DNA from: CAYPPG01 sp964412555 | GTDB lineage: Bacteria; Hinthialibacterota; Hinthialibacteria; Hinthialibacterales; Hinthialibacteraceae | Length of the DNA stretch: 64,000 nucleotides | Assembly (NCBI GenBank): GCA_964412555.1 | Contig: CAYPPG010000027.1 | Coordinates: 1-64,000, forward strand | Direction: 5' to 3' | Shown here: positions 1-7,703 of the stretch, piece by piece | How the letters are laid out: each line of letters starts with the position of its first letter | Position numbering within the stretch: position 1 is the stretch's first letter | Program-made: the position numbers and the translations under genes | Notes under the pieces: model-generated | Database searches by the model: none | Seen by the model: only the letters and a program-made list of their open reading frames with translations | Told to the model about the DNA's origin: nothing

Positions 1-44
1 ACGCAGTGACACCGCGGCAGGGGTGAAAGGCTAATTCCTTGCAG

Positions 45-387
45 TCATTTTCCAAAGTGAACCCAAAACCCGCTGGCATATCGGTTGATGCCGGCATTCT
101 GCGGATTCCGGCGAAATCGGCATGTTGTTTCGGAATTAAAGTGAAAGTTCCGCTTGAAGATGAAATAGATTTTTTTTTCGATGATGCTTTTGGCGCGAGT
201 TTGTTTTGCGACATCAATGTGCATATCAAATGCTTTGGATAAAGAAAGGTATTTTTTCATTGGATGTGTACTCATGCAAAATGCATTCAGCTTCCTTCCG
301 ATTTCGTGTCCTCGTACTAACGCGAATCCGTTTTCCATTTTTCCGCCCATAGATGTACCAAATTCCTTGGTGTTTAAAAAGTTTCAT
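45..387 (-). pseudogene. Tyrosine recombinase (phage-type integrase) N-terminal remnant, frameshifted
   Basis: From an ATG at 387, preceded by a good Shine-Dalgarno (AGGAGT), the minus strand encodes MKLFKHQGIWYIYG followed by NGKRIRVSTRTRNRKEAE. This is the pattern of the arm-binding N-terminus of tyrosine recombinases. The frame then runs into a stop near 229. A different frame continues with SKAFDMHIDVAKQTRAKS and IIEKK, which looks like the start of the core-binding (SAM-like) domain, so a frameshift lies at about 238-262. The frame stops again at 45 and no catalytic R-H-R-Y domain is visible before the window edge. The remnant lies about 130 nt beyond the 3' end of tRNA-Gly on the same strand, the usual position of an integrase that used the tRNA as attachment site. 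Integrase identity of the first 45 residues is fairly secure; the downstream part is inferred. Confidence 0.6.
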
Positions 388-515
388 AATTCTGACTCCT
401 ATAGTATCTAAGAATATGGTTAAGGACAAAATTTGTCCTTCATCCGGAGCACAGGAGGTTGGAATTGTTATGAAGGAATCGATGTAAGTTTAATGTTTTG
501 AAGGGGTTAGAGAAG

Positions 516-589
516 AGCGGGAGACGGGTTTCGAACCCGCAACCCTCAGCTTGGAAGGCTGATGCTCTACCAAATTGAGCTACTCCCGC
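516..589 (-). tRNA. tRNA-Gly (anticodon TCC)
   Basis: Read on the minus strand, the segment folds as a tRNA. The acceptor stem is GCGGGAG/CTCCCGC (583-589 with 517-523). The D arm starts GCTC, the anticodon arm is TCAGC-CTTCCAA-GCTGA with anticodon TCC, and the T arm is GCGGG-TTCGAAA-CCCGT. The discriminator base is T at 516 and no CCA is encoded. The 3' end faces the relic integrase, so the tRNA 3' half is a plausible attachment site. Confidence 0.95.
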
Positions 590-751
590 CTAGAAACTTC
601 GAAAAAATGAACTCAATGATTCCTCATTGAGTCTTGTATATTATCTCTCCCTTCAAACAAGTGTCAACTGGATGAAATCGTTCCTCTCGACATATTTTTT
701 ATTTTTTTGAAAGTCCTATTTTACCGATTCTTGAGTCGAGTCAGCCGGCAA

Positions 752-1831
752 TTATTTTATATACGATTTCAATATCTTTACGGCTTTTTCGGCTCCGTCA
801 ATTTCCGCGCGGGGATACTCTTTCTTCGTAATTCCCTCTAAATCGGAAAGTAAGGTATCTAGAAATATCCATTCTCCGGAGAAAAAGTCATTCGCTGCAA
901 TTTCAAGAACAGGAATATAGTTTTGTGATTCGATTACTAGAATATCATGTTCGGGAAAATCCTCTCGCGGTGGATACGCGATTGGTACTTGGTGCCCAAT
1001 GCATTCAGTGACGATTCCATATCCCATTTTCGTCAAGGCAAGATCTGTTGCCCGAATGGCATCGGGATGATATGTGACATAGGGATCGAGAAAACGCACA
1101 TTCGAAGGCCCTAAAAAACTTTGATTGAATGTCATGAATACAATTTCCGGATGAGATGCCAATCGCTCCACCGGAACATGCTCAAAATCATGCCCCCCGA
1201 ATGAGATGAGGACTGATTTGTGTTCATTCTCCAGGCCAAGTTCTTTTCGTGCATGCTCCCGGGATTTCGGTGACATTCGTACGATTAGAGGAATATCCAC
1301 AATGTTTGGAAAAACAGATAAATCCCCTGCCAAGGGAGTACGCATTAGTAATGTTGTTTCTTGGAAATAAGAGGCAATTTGATCAATTATTTCTTGAAAG
1401 TTTGAGTTGTATTTCAGAAAAGAGGTAAAAATCCAATCCCAGCTGAAATTGGCAATAATCAGACAAGGAGAGCCAGTCTCGCGAGCGACGGCTGCCGCAA
1501 AGGGGGAAATATCTCCGACGATCAAAATCGCTTCGTTCCCATAAAATTCTGCTTCTTCCTTTGCCATTTGCGGATATCGATTCAACAAGTCACTCCAGCA
1601 TGCATACGTGCTTTCTACATCCGCATGGAGGCAATCGAATTGAACGATGCCAGGATCATGACAAAGTTCTCGATAGCGGAAAGGGCGGGGAATTGATCGT
1701 TCAAACAACCATTTCGGTGCCGAAGTGATGACATCCACATCGATCCATGCCGGTATTTTGGCGATTACCGCTATGGCACGGGTAGCATGGCCGAAACCGT
1801 GGGACGAAATATAAAAACAAACTCGAGGCAT
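752..1831 (-). CDS. GT-B fold glycosyltransferase-like protein
   Basis: A 359-residue cytoplasmic protein starting MPRVCFYISSHGFGHATR. The glycine-rich HGFGHATR motif near the N-terminus is typical of GT-B glycosyltransferases of the UGT/MurG type and of the N-terminal half of plant L-arabinokinase-like proteins. The second half carries ISFGGHDFEH (about residue 210), the beta-strand/loop expected at the start of the nucleotide-sugar domain. TKMGYGIVTECIGHQVPIAYPPR (about 265-290) matches the usual G...E....G.P.v.ip..F donor-binding region. No signal peptide or membrane segment is seen. The ATG is supported by GAGGAG about 6 nt upstream. It is transcribed divergently from the small DUF2007-like gene. 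Substrate and acceptor cannot be told from sequence; a sugar-nucleotide-dependent transferase is the best guess. Confidence 0.7.
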   Translation of the reverse strand: MPRVCFYISSHGFGHATRAIAVIAKIPAWIDVDVITSAPKWLFERSIPRPFRYRELCHDPGIVQFDCLHADVESTYACWSDLLNRYPQMAKEEAEFYGNEAILIVGDISPFAAAVARETGSPCLIIANFSWDWIFTSFLKYNSNFQEIIDQIASYFQETTLLMRTPLAGDLSVFPNIVDIPLIVRMSPKSREHARKELGLENEHKSVLISFGGHDFEHVPVERLASHPEIVFMTFNQSFLGPSNVRFLDPYVTYHPDAIRATDLALTKMGYGIVTECIGHQVPIAYPPREDFPEHDILVIESQNYIPVLEIAANDFFSGEWIFLDTLLSDLEGITKKEYPRAEIDGAEKAVKILKSYIK

Positions 1832-1918
1832 ACGTCGCTCCTCATGTTTTACAGAAAACCAGGTACTCTATATAGTATTATTTGTTTAGCGAAGAAGATA
1901 CTCCAAGGAGAAGGGAAT

Positions 1919-2161
1919 ATGGAAAACCCAGAGGAAGAACTAGTTGTCGTGTTTACCACGGAAGATCAAGTTCAGGAATCCCTCATCGTGGGGGAATTAA
2001 ATCATGCAGGGATCGAGAATGTGGTTCGCAGCTATGAAGATTCCGCCTATGATGGGATTTATGAAACCAAATACGGCCATTCGCAAATTCTAGTTCTCGA
2101 GCATGATGAAGAGGCTGCGAAGGAGATCCTTCAAAATATGGATTTCTCTTCGCAATCTTAA
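1919..2161 (+). CDS. DUF2007-like small protein (putative signal-transducing protein)
   Basis: An 80-residue acidic soluble protein. The start at 1919 is chosen over upstream starts because AAGGAGAAGGG lies immediately ahead of the ATG and the conserved part begins here. The sequence VVVFTTEDQVQESLIVGELN, then LNHAGIENVV and a C-terminal ILVLEHDEEAAKEIL, has the beta-alpha-beta plan of the DUF2007 (PF09413-type) family: xEA..v...L...GI......D......I.V...d...A..il. The role of the family is unknown. It follows a divergent intergenic region shared with the glycosyltransferase-like gene and is followed by about 220 nt containing two inverted repeats ahead of the first pilin. Confidence 0.65.
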   Translation: MENPEEELVVVFTTEDQVQESLIVGELNHAGIENVVRSYEDSAYDGIYETKYGHSQILVLEHDEEAAKEILQNMDFSSQS

Positions 2162-2208
2162 ATTGATTCACAGGAACGATTCAATAAATTATTTTTACAT
2201 ACATTCAG

Positions 2209-2249
2209 AATCATGAAATCTAGTTATTGATTCAGGACGTTTCATGATT
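2209..2249. repeat. 10-bp inverted repeat in the intergenic region ahead of pilin 1
   Basis: AATCATGAAA at 2209-2218 is the exact reverse complement of TTTCATGATT at 2240-2249, with a 21-nt spacer. It lies about 50 nt after the DUF2007-like stop and about 130 nt before pilin 1. It could be an operator for the pilin promoter or a weak hairpin. No U-tract follows, so a rho-independent terminator is unlikely. Confidence 0.5.
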
Positions 2250-2322
2250 ATTACAATTTGTGACGATTCTATGAGATGTATGCCTTGACGAAATGAATCG
2301 TATAGGCAAAAATTTACTTTTG

Positions 2323-2350
2323 TACGAAAGCAATTTTTGTTTCTTTCGTA
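2323..2350. promoter_or_regulatory. Hairpin-forming dyad just upstream of pilin 1
   Basis: TACGAAAG (2323-2330) pairs exactly with CTTTCGTA (2343-2350) around a 12-nt AT-rich loop. It ends about 20 nt before the pilin 1 Shine-Dalgarno (AGGAGG at about 2371), so it lies in the likely 5' leader. It may act as an operator or as a leader hairpin affecting mRNA stability. No sigma54 -24/-12 pair was found ahead of this pilin. Confidence 0.4.
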
Positions 2351-2382
2351 AGAATTATTGAATCCCAGGCAGGAGGTACTAA

Positions 2383-3015
2383 ATGCTCAAAAGTAAAGGT
2401 TTTACTCTCATTGAATTGTTGATCGTCGTGGCGATCATTGGAATTCTTGCAGCTATTGCTGTACCAAATTTTTTAAACGCACAAGTACGTGCCAAATCCG
2501 CACGAACGTTTGCGGATATGAGAATGCTCGATGAACAGATCAAAATCCGCCAATTGGATACCAACCGTTGGTTGATCGATGGCAACGATTCATCGGAAGA
2601 TGACGGAACGTTCAAATGCGCTTTTCGCAATGGATATCACTTCTTTGGAGTGACCTGCTCGGAAGCGAGAGGCGTGAAATGCAATAGCATCGGAGATAAC
2701 TTTTTCAACGGTCAAACATGGGCATTACTGACAACCCCGGTTAGTTATATCGGCAGTATTCCCAAAGACCCATTTGGCGGCGGGCTCTTTTACGGGTATG
2801 AGGACCGTAACTGTGCCAATGGCAACAATTGTCCCCACTGGCTGATTTTCGCTGCCGGACCGGACGGGGATCATGGAGATTGGATTGACCGAACGGCAGA
2901 AGCGTACCAGCCCTCCAATGGTTTAACTTCCAACGGGGATGTTTGGCGCTTGCACGTTTTCAAACCGACTTATTTCAACTCCGAGTTTATGGGAGTTTCC
3001 ATCGTTAACTACTAA
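2383..3015 (+). CDS. G-type pseudopilin / type IV pilin-like protein, copy 1
   Basis: A 210-residue prepilin. The six-residue leader MLKSKG ends at the G|FTLIE processing site (F7 becomes the methylated first residue, with the conserved Glu at +5). A hydrophobic helix and the usual AVPNFLNAQVRAK follow. The globular part contains DMRMLDEQIKIRQ, then TPVSYI, then IPKDPFGGGLFYGYED, and ends with FAAGPDGD. This is the T2SS major-pseudopilin (GspG-like) layout with the DPFG and AGPDGD elements that form the Ca-binding loop in that family. Several Cys residues in the middle (CAF, VTC, KCN, NC, NNC) may form disulfides. A strong ribosome site (AGGAGG) precedes the ATG. It is followed by its own terminator and a second copy of the same length. 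No assembly genes are nearby, so the pilus or secretion machine is encoded elsewhere. Confidence 0.85.
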   Translation: MLKSKGFTLIELLIVVAIIGILAAIAVPNFLNAQVRAKSARTFADMRMLDEQIKIRQLDTNRWLIDGNDSSEDDGTFKCAFRNGYHFFGVTCSEARGVKCNSIGDNFFNGQTWALLTTPVSYIGSIPKDPFGGGLFYGYEDRNCANGNNCPHWLIFAAGPDGDHGDWIDRTAEAYQPSNGLTSNGDVWRLHVFKPTYFNSEFMGVSIVNY

Positions 3016-3038
3016 TTTAAGATCATAAAGCAATTCGG

Positions 3039-3074
3039 CAGGCGCATAGAGTTTCACGATGCGCCTGTTTTATT
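3039..3074 (+). terminator. Rho-independent terminator after pilin 1
   Basis: CAGGCGCAT (3039-3047) pairs with ATGCGCCTG (3059-3067) around an 11-nt loop and is followed by TTTTATTT. The GC-rich 9-bp stem plus U-tract, 23 nt after the stop codon, makes this a convincing intrinsic terminator. The two pilins are therefore probably separate transcription units. Confidence 0.85.
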
Positions 3075-3236
3075 TAAGAGAATATTTACCTCATAAAAAT
3101 GATATTTGCTTCCCGTTAGATTTCCCTTCTTTTGCATCGAACACTTGACTCAAGAATAAAAACTTTCTACATTCACTTTTATACGAGATCGATCTATCGA
3201 TTTTTCGTTGTATTGGATGGAGGAGGTATTCGTATT

Positions 3237-3869
3237 ATGTCGAAACGAATGGGCTTTACCTTGATTGAGTTGCTGATTGTCGTGGCCATCATTGGCATTC
3301 TTGCAGCCATTGCCGTCCCCAACTTTTTAAATGCTCAAATCCGTGCAAAGGCCGCCCGCACATTTTCGGATATGAGGATGCTGGATGAACAATCGAATAT
3401 CCGGCATATGGACACCGGTTTATGGTTGATTGACGGGAATGATTCGGGGGAAGATGACGGGACGTTCAAATGCGCTTTTCGGGGTGGATTTCACTTTTTT
3501 GGAGTGGGCTGCAATCAGGCAAAAGTGGATTGCCAAATCTGTGGAGACAATTTTTTTAACGGTCAGACATGGGCTTTATTGACAACACCGGTCAATTATA
3601 TCAGTTCGATTCCCAAAGATCCTTTTGGCGGCGGGTTGTTTTATGGGTATGAAGATCGGGATTGTTCCAATGGTACTCATTGTCCGCATTGGTTGATGTT
3701 CGCTGCCGGACCGGATGGGGACATGTGTGATTGGTACACGGACCGCCGCGCGGAACCATACCAACCCTCGAACGGTTTGGCTTCCAACGGTGATATATGG
3801 CGTATGCATGTATTTCAAGATACTTATTTTACCACGGAATTTATGAATGTCGCGATCGTGAACTTCTAA
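3237..3869 (+). CDS. G-type pseudopilin / type IV pilin-like protein, copy 2
   Basis: A second 210-residue prepilin, clearly paralogous to the one ending at 3015 along its whole length. The start at 3237 is set by GGAGGAGGT at 3219-3227 and by the six-residue leader MSKRMG before the G|FTLIE cleavage site; the longer upstream reading frame is not needed. It shares DMRMLDEQ, NDSGEDDGTFKCAF, FNGQTWALLTTPV, DPFGGGLFYGYED and FAAGPDGD with copy 1. Differences cluster after residue 90 (VGCNQAKVDCQICGD) and near GDMCDWYTDRR, and this copy has more Cys. The stop codon directly abuts a truncated ATPase pseudogene on the other strand, so sequence downstream of this gene has been replaced. It may be an alternative major subunit, or one of the two may be specialised. 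Confidence 0.85.
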   Translation: MSKRMGFTLIELLIVVAIIGILAAIAVPNFLNAQIRAKAARTFSDMRMLDEQSNIRHMDTGLWLIDGNDSGEDDGTFKCAFRGGFHFFGVGCNQAKVDCQICGDNFFNGQTWALLTTPVNYISSIPKDPFGGGLFYGYEDRDCSNGTHCPHWLMFAAGPDGDMCDWYTDRRAEPYQPSNGLASNGDIWRMHVFQDTYFTTEFMNVAIVNF

Positions 3870-4542
3870 TGGTCGCTGCGGGCGGCCAACGCACGAAGAA
3901 AATTCTGAAATTGCGTCAAATCTCCGACCTACCGCAAGGATCGAACATCTCGTTCCAAATACGTTTGCACATAGCTGGAATGCCACAATTGAATATCCCG
4001 TGACGGATTGGATACCAGTTCGGGATAACAGCTTCGAAGGAAGTCCGGCCACAATTCCGGTAAAGATAAAGGCTCTCGTTTCCTGTGGTTCTCTCTTTCC
4101 CAATATAAATCTTCTTACGGTTTCCCGATGATTTCTCGTCGAGAGAGCGGAAGGAGCTTTAAAATAGCCACTCTTCCCGCAAGCGATTCGGTGATGTGTT
4201 CGAGTAACTGGAGATTTTGAGAACCGTCAATATGAACTGCCCCATCTGATCCCGGTTTGCATCGACATGCTCCTTGATATAGGGGAATAAATTAGAGGCG
4301 TTTTGAATTTCATCAAAGATAACCGGTGGGGCGTAGAACTCGAGAAATCCTCGCGGGTCATTCTGAGCCGCGGTACGAATATCCGGTGCTTCAAGAGAAA
4401 TATACTGATACCATTCGGCAAACAGATATTTCAAAAGAGTCGTTTTACCGGATTGCCTAGGGCCGGTTAGGATCACAACGGGAAATTCGCGGATTGCCCG
4501 AAGAAGTACGGTTTCCAGTGTGCGATGAATATATTTATTCAT
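3870..4542 (-). pseudogene. AAA ATPase with DUF4143-type C-terminus, frameshifted and truncated
   Basis: From the ATG at 4542 the minus strand reads MNKYIHRTLETVLLRAIREF and then a Walker A GPRQSGKTTLL, the conserved YISLEAPD, Walker B-like VIFDEIQNA and GQFILT. The family continues GSQNLQLLE, but here one base is missing and the frame breaks. The rest is found in the next frame: ITESLAGRVAILKLLPLS, an in-frame TAA, then LPELWPDFLRSCYPEL, LWHSSYVQTYLERDVRSLR, an in-frame TAG, and FQNFLRALAARSD. This is the standard order of the AAA_14/DUF4143 family. One frameshift and two stops make it a pseudogene, and about 130 C-terminal residues are missing because homology ends exactly at the stop codon of pilin 2. 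Such ATPases are mobile accessory genes. Confidence 0.85.
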
Positions 4543-4749
4543 GATTTGCCCCTTTTTGTAATTATGCATCCAAAATGCAAATTTGCAATGTCGAATCAAT
4601 CCGAAAGAAAATGCACAAGAGTCTCTCCTTTTTATCCCATATTCAAAATGATAAAAATTCATTCATTTATGTAAGTCACTCATTTACCTGTGTAGAATTA
4701 AAAGATCGATTGTTATAGTTTTATTGAAATTTGCAAAAAATATTTGCTA

Positions 4750-4787
4750 ATTGTAACGTATGTTACAATATTTGAATTCAGTATAAT
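4750..4787 (+). promoter_or_regulatory. Candidate operator and -10 box upstream of the sigma54 activator gene
   Basis: ATTGTAAC-GTAT-GTTACAAT (4750-4769) is a perfect 8-4-8 dyad. It is followed by TATAAT at 4782-4787, placing the dyad over the -35 region of a possible sigma70 promoter about 150 nt before the start at 4941. No good -35 hexamer is seen, which would fit an activated or repressed promoter. The regulator is unknown. Confidence 0.4.
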
Positions 4788-4858
4788 AAAGGAAAAATGA
4801 ATGTTAATGTAAGTCCTTTTGATTTTTTGAAAAAGGATTATTCTTGCGCTTTCTTACC

Positions 4859-4873
4859 TGGCATGTTTTTTGT
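4859..4873 (+). promoter_or_regulatory. Weak candidate sigma54 promoter of the activator gene
   Basis: TGGCATG-N4-TTGT (4859-4873) has the spacing of the sigma54 -24/-12 consensus (TGGCAYR-N4-TTGC) with the final C replaced by T. It lies 68 nt before 4941. The same TGGCATG -24 element occurs ahead of cheW at 7644. The imperfect -12 box keeps this tentative. Confidence 0.3.
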
Positions 4874-4940
4874 ACTGTGTCATGTATGGCTCATAAATTT
4901 ACTGCAACGTTAATTTTTTAGACTTCACGTTGGCGCAAAG

Positions 4941-7442
4941 ATGACTGGAAATCGAAAAGGCAAAACTCGCCTTCGTCTTCTGTTGATAGAAGACGATGAT
5001 AACGACATCTTCTTCATTTTACGAGTATTGCAAAAAGCGGGAATCCAACCGATTTATCGCCGGGTTGAAACATTTCCCGAGTTGAAACGGATGGTGGAAA
5101 ATGAATCATGGGACTTGATCTTGTGTGATTACTCTTTTCCCGGCTTCAACGCGCTTGATGTATTGCAATTCCTGAAAGAACAGAGGCTGGATGTACCGTT
5201 TATCGTTGTCTCCGGTGTCATCGGGGATGAAGCGGTGGTTAAAATCATAAAAGCCGGTGCGCAAGACTTCATTCCCAAAGACCGGTTAAACCGGTTGATT
5301 CCCGTGATGGAACGAGAACTGCAGGAAGCGGAACATCGGCGAAAGCAAAAAGAGGCGGAAAGCGAACTTCAAATTTCGGAGGAATTGCATCGTCTTATCT
5401 TGCAGAATATTTCGGATGTCATCTTCATCACGGATGACGCCGGTCATTTCATCTTCATCTGTCCGAATGTTCATGCCATTTTCGGTTATTCCATGGATGA
5501 AGTTTCAAAAATGGGGGATATCCATCAATTGTTCGGATGCAATCTGTTTCAAGTGGAGGATTTGAGAAAGAAAGGGGAAATACCGAATGTCGAGTTGAGG
5601 ATTCTCGATAAATACCAAAAAAAACATGTTCTGTTGGTGAGTATCAAACACATTTCGTTCGGGAAGGGAACGATTCTCTACAGTTGCAGGGATATTACCC
5701 ATCGTACAAAGCACGCGGAGAAATTGCGCAAAAGCCAATACCGTTTAGCCGAAGCGCAGCGAATCGCTCAAATGGGAAGTTGGGATTGGCAGCTGAAAGA
5801 CGATGTATTGTATTGGTCCGATGAAGCGTATTGCATCCTGGGGATCGATCCATTACATTTTGGGTTTGATCTGAAATCGTTTTTGGATTGTATACACCCG
5901 GAAGACCGCGAGTTTGTTCGAACGGCGATACAGGAAGTATTACAGAAGAAAAAAAGACTCGACATCGATTATCGTATTATTCATGAAAATCAAGAGGAAC
6001 GATTTGTCAATACACAAGCCGCCGTGGTTTTGGATTCTAACGAGAACCCCATTCGTCTGGTGGGCACCATTCAGGATATCACAGAACGGAAACGGTTGGA
6101 ACTTGAACGGATTATGCTGGAGGAGGAACTGCGCAATACCGTTTCCGATGGTGTCATCACGGTCGCGACGGACGGCACAATATCCAATTTGAACAAATCT
6201 GCACTTCGCCTTTTCCAGGTGAATCGAGATGAAGCTGTAGGGCATTCTCTCGAAACCGTGTTGAGTGCTCAGTATTTTTCTTTTCTTGATATTGTCCGTC
6301 AATCATTGAACACGCAGCGGTATATCCGTTACTTCCAAATTCAAGGTGTTAAAAAGGGGCAACAATGGACATATTTAATCAATGTCACACCCTTGAAAGG
6401 GATCAAAGGTGGTGGGGCGGTCATTGTCATTCGCGATATCAGCCGGCTTCGTGCTCTCGAATTCGAAATGGCCGAGAGATACGCCTTTCACAACATGATC
6501 GGAAAGAGCGCGGCCATTACAAAAGTGTTTGAAACAATCCGCCAATTGGCCGATATCGATGCAACTGTCTTAATCCAAGGAGCCAGTGGGACCGGAAAAG
6601 AATTGGTGGCAAATGCGCTTCATTGTTTCGGTAACCGAAAAAACAGTCCCTTAGTCAAAGTGAATTGTTCCGCCTTATCGGAAACGCTGTCGGAGAGTGA
6701 GTTGTTCGGTCATGTCCGGGGAGCGTTTACCGGAGCCTTTCGTGACAAAACGGGGCGATTCGAACATGCCAATGGGGGAACGATCTTTCTCGATGAAATC
6801 GGCGATATCTCCATCCACTTGCAAAAGCGCCTTCTTCGAGTATTGCAGGAACGGGAAATTGAACGGGTGGGATCCACGAAAACGATAAAAATCAATGTGC
6901 GGATCATCGCTGCTACCAATAAAGATTTGTGGCAGATGGTACAACAAGGGGAGTTCCGTGAAGACCTTTATTACCGCTTGAATGTTGTCAAGATTAAAGT
7001 TCCTTGTTTACGGGAACGCCGGGATGACATCCCCCTTCTTGTCCAACACTTCCTTCAAAAATATCAAGACCTATTTAATCGAAATATAGAGGGAATCGAG
7101 CCGGATGTAATGAATGTTTTTCTACAATACGACTGGCCGGGAAATGTTCGAGAATTGGAAAACACGGTCGAACGGGCTGTGGCTCTTACACCCGATGGAT
7201 ATTTTCATTTAGATCAACTTCCTTCCGAAATTTACGATAGATTGAAGAAGGAAAAGAAAACGGAAACAGCTTATCATTCTTCCTTGGGAATCAAAAAGAA
7301 AATGGATTTCAATACGATAACTCGTGAAACCTTGGTTGAACTGCTGAATTCCGTCGGGTGGAACCGCAAGGAGGCGGCCAAGCGGTTAGGAATTCATCGA
7401 ACCACGTTATGGCGAATTATGAAAAAAATGGAATTAGGGTAG
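4941..7442 (+). CDS. Sigma54-dependent transcriptional activator, REC-PAS-AAA-Fis
   Basis: An 833-residue cytoplasmic regulator. Residues 10-125 form a receiver domain (acidic LIEDDD patch, phosphoacceptor D63 in LILCDYSFPG, late VSG and K in IPKDR). Three PAS-type sensor segments follow (about 145-265, 265-390, 395-510). The AAA core (about 518-745) has Walker A GASGTGKE (about 546-553), the sigma54-contact loop GAFTGA at about 594-599, Walker B GGTIFLDEIGD and the arginine-finger region FREDLYYRLNVV. The last 40 residues form a Fis-type helix-turn-helix ending LGIHRTTLWRIMKKM. All elements needed for ATP-driven opening of sigma54 promoters look intact. The gene ends only 2 nt before an array of TGTTGC/GCAACA half-sites and is followed by cheW and a chemoreceptor gene, which are its probable targets. 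The ATG has only a poor ribosome site. Input may be phosphorylation by the hybrid kinase at 10250. Confidence 0.92.
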   Translation: MTGNRKGKTRLRLLLIEDDDNDIFFILRVLQKAGIQPIYRRVETFPELKRMVENESWDLILCDYSFPGFNALDVLQFLKEQRLDVPFIVVSGVIGDEAVVKIIKAGAQDFIPKDRLNRLIPVMERELQEAEHRRKQKEAESELQISEELHRLILQNISDVIFITDDAGHFIFICPNVHAIFGYSMDEVSKMGDIHQLFGCNLFQVEDLRKKGEIPNVELRILDKYQKKHVLLVSIKHISFGKGTILYSCRDITHRTKHAEKLRKSQYRLAEAQRIAQMGSWDWQLKDDVLYWSDEAYCILGIDPLHFGFDLKSFLDCIHPEDREFVRTAIQEVLQKKKRLDIDYRIIHENQEERFVNTQAAVVLDSNENPIRLVGTIQDITERKRLELERIMLEEELRNTVSDGVITVATDGTISNLNKSALRLFQVNRDEAVGHSLETVLSAQYFSFLDIVRQSLNTQRYIRYFQIQGVKKGQQWTYLINVTPLKGIKGGGAVIVIRDISRLRALEFEMAERYAFHNMIGKSAAITKVFETIRQLADIDATVLIQGASGTGKELVANALHCFGNRKNSPLVKVNCSALSETLSESELFGHVRGAFTGAFRDKTGRFEHANGGTIFLDEIGDISIHLQKRLLRVLQEREIERVGSTKTIKINVRIIAATNKDLWQMVQQGEFREDLYYRLNVVKIKVPCLRERRDDIPLLVQHFLQKYQDLFNRNIEGIEPDVMNVFLQYDWPGNVRELENTVERAVALTPDGYFHLDQLPSEIYDRLKKEKKTETAYHSSLGIKKKMDFNTITRETLVELLNSVGWNRKEAAKRLGIHRTTLWRIMKKMELG

Positions 7443-7444
7443 TC

Positions 7445-7497
7445 CGTGTTGCATCGATGTTGCGTTGCAACAAATAATTGCAACATCGTGTTGCATC
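7445..7497. promoter_or_regulatory. Putative enhancer/UAS array for the sigma54 activator
   Basis: Within 53 nt there are four TGTTGC-type half-sites. CGTGTTGCATC occurs as an 11-bp direct repeat at 7445-7455 and 7487-7497 (42 nt apart, about four helical turns). TGTTGC-N3-GCAACA is a dyad at 7458-7472. TGCAACA-TCG-TGTTGCA is a dyad at 7479-7495. CGATGTTGC (7455-7463) also pairs with GCAACATCG (7480-7488). Spaced dyads of this kind, 150-200 nt ahead of a -24/-12 promoter, are typical binding sites of Fis-HTH sigma54 activators, and the activator gene ends 3 nt upstream. Confidence 0.65.
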
Positions 7498-7643
7498 TCA
7501 ATATCGATTCGTTCTAATCAAGTGGGGGATCAGAATAGATCGAACTGAATGTGTCAGTGATTTGCTTCGCTTTTCATGGGAATTCATGAATACAGTTTGG
7601 GAAATTTTTATGAAGCACTGTTTTTGTGTTCTGCTTGTTGTTT

Positions 7644-7658
7644 TGGCATGCGATTTGA
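7644..7658 (+). promoter_or_regulatory. Candidate sigma54 (-24/-12) promoter of cheW-mcp
   Basis: TGGCATG-CGAT-TTGA (7644-7658) matches the sigma54 promoter layout with GG and TTG correctly spaced; the last C of TTGC is replaced by A. It lies about 45 nt before the CheW start and about 150 nt after the dyad array, the usual geometry for an enhancer-dependent promoter. Confidence 0.5.
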
Positions 7659-7703
7659 AGGGAGTGTTTGCATATTGGAGGGAATTGCGGGAAGGGAGTG
7701 AGC

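Noticed and set aside
39..242. 67-codon plus-strand frame at the left edge
   Set aside because: It overlaps the integrase remnant antisense; part of it is simply the complement of integrase sequence.
3576..4103. 175-codon minus-strand frame
   Set aside because: It overlaps pilin 2 antisense and part of the ATPase pseudogene in the wrong frame; the family-matching frame is a different one.
4797..4913. 38-codon frame with AAAGGA just ahead, upstream of the sigma54 activator
   Set aside because: It starts only about 10 nt after a TATAAT box, so it would be leaderless, and nothing else supports it.
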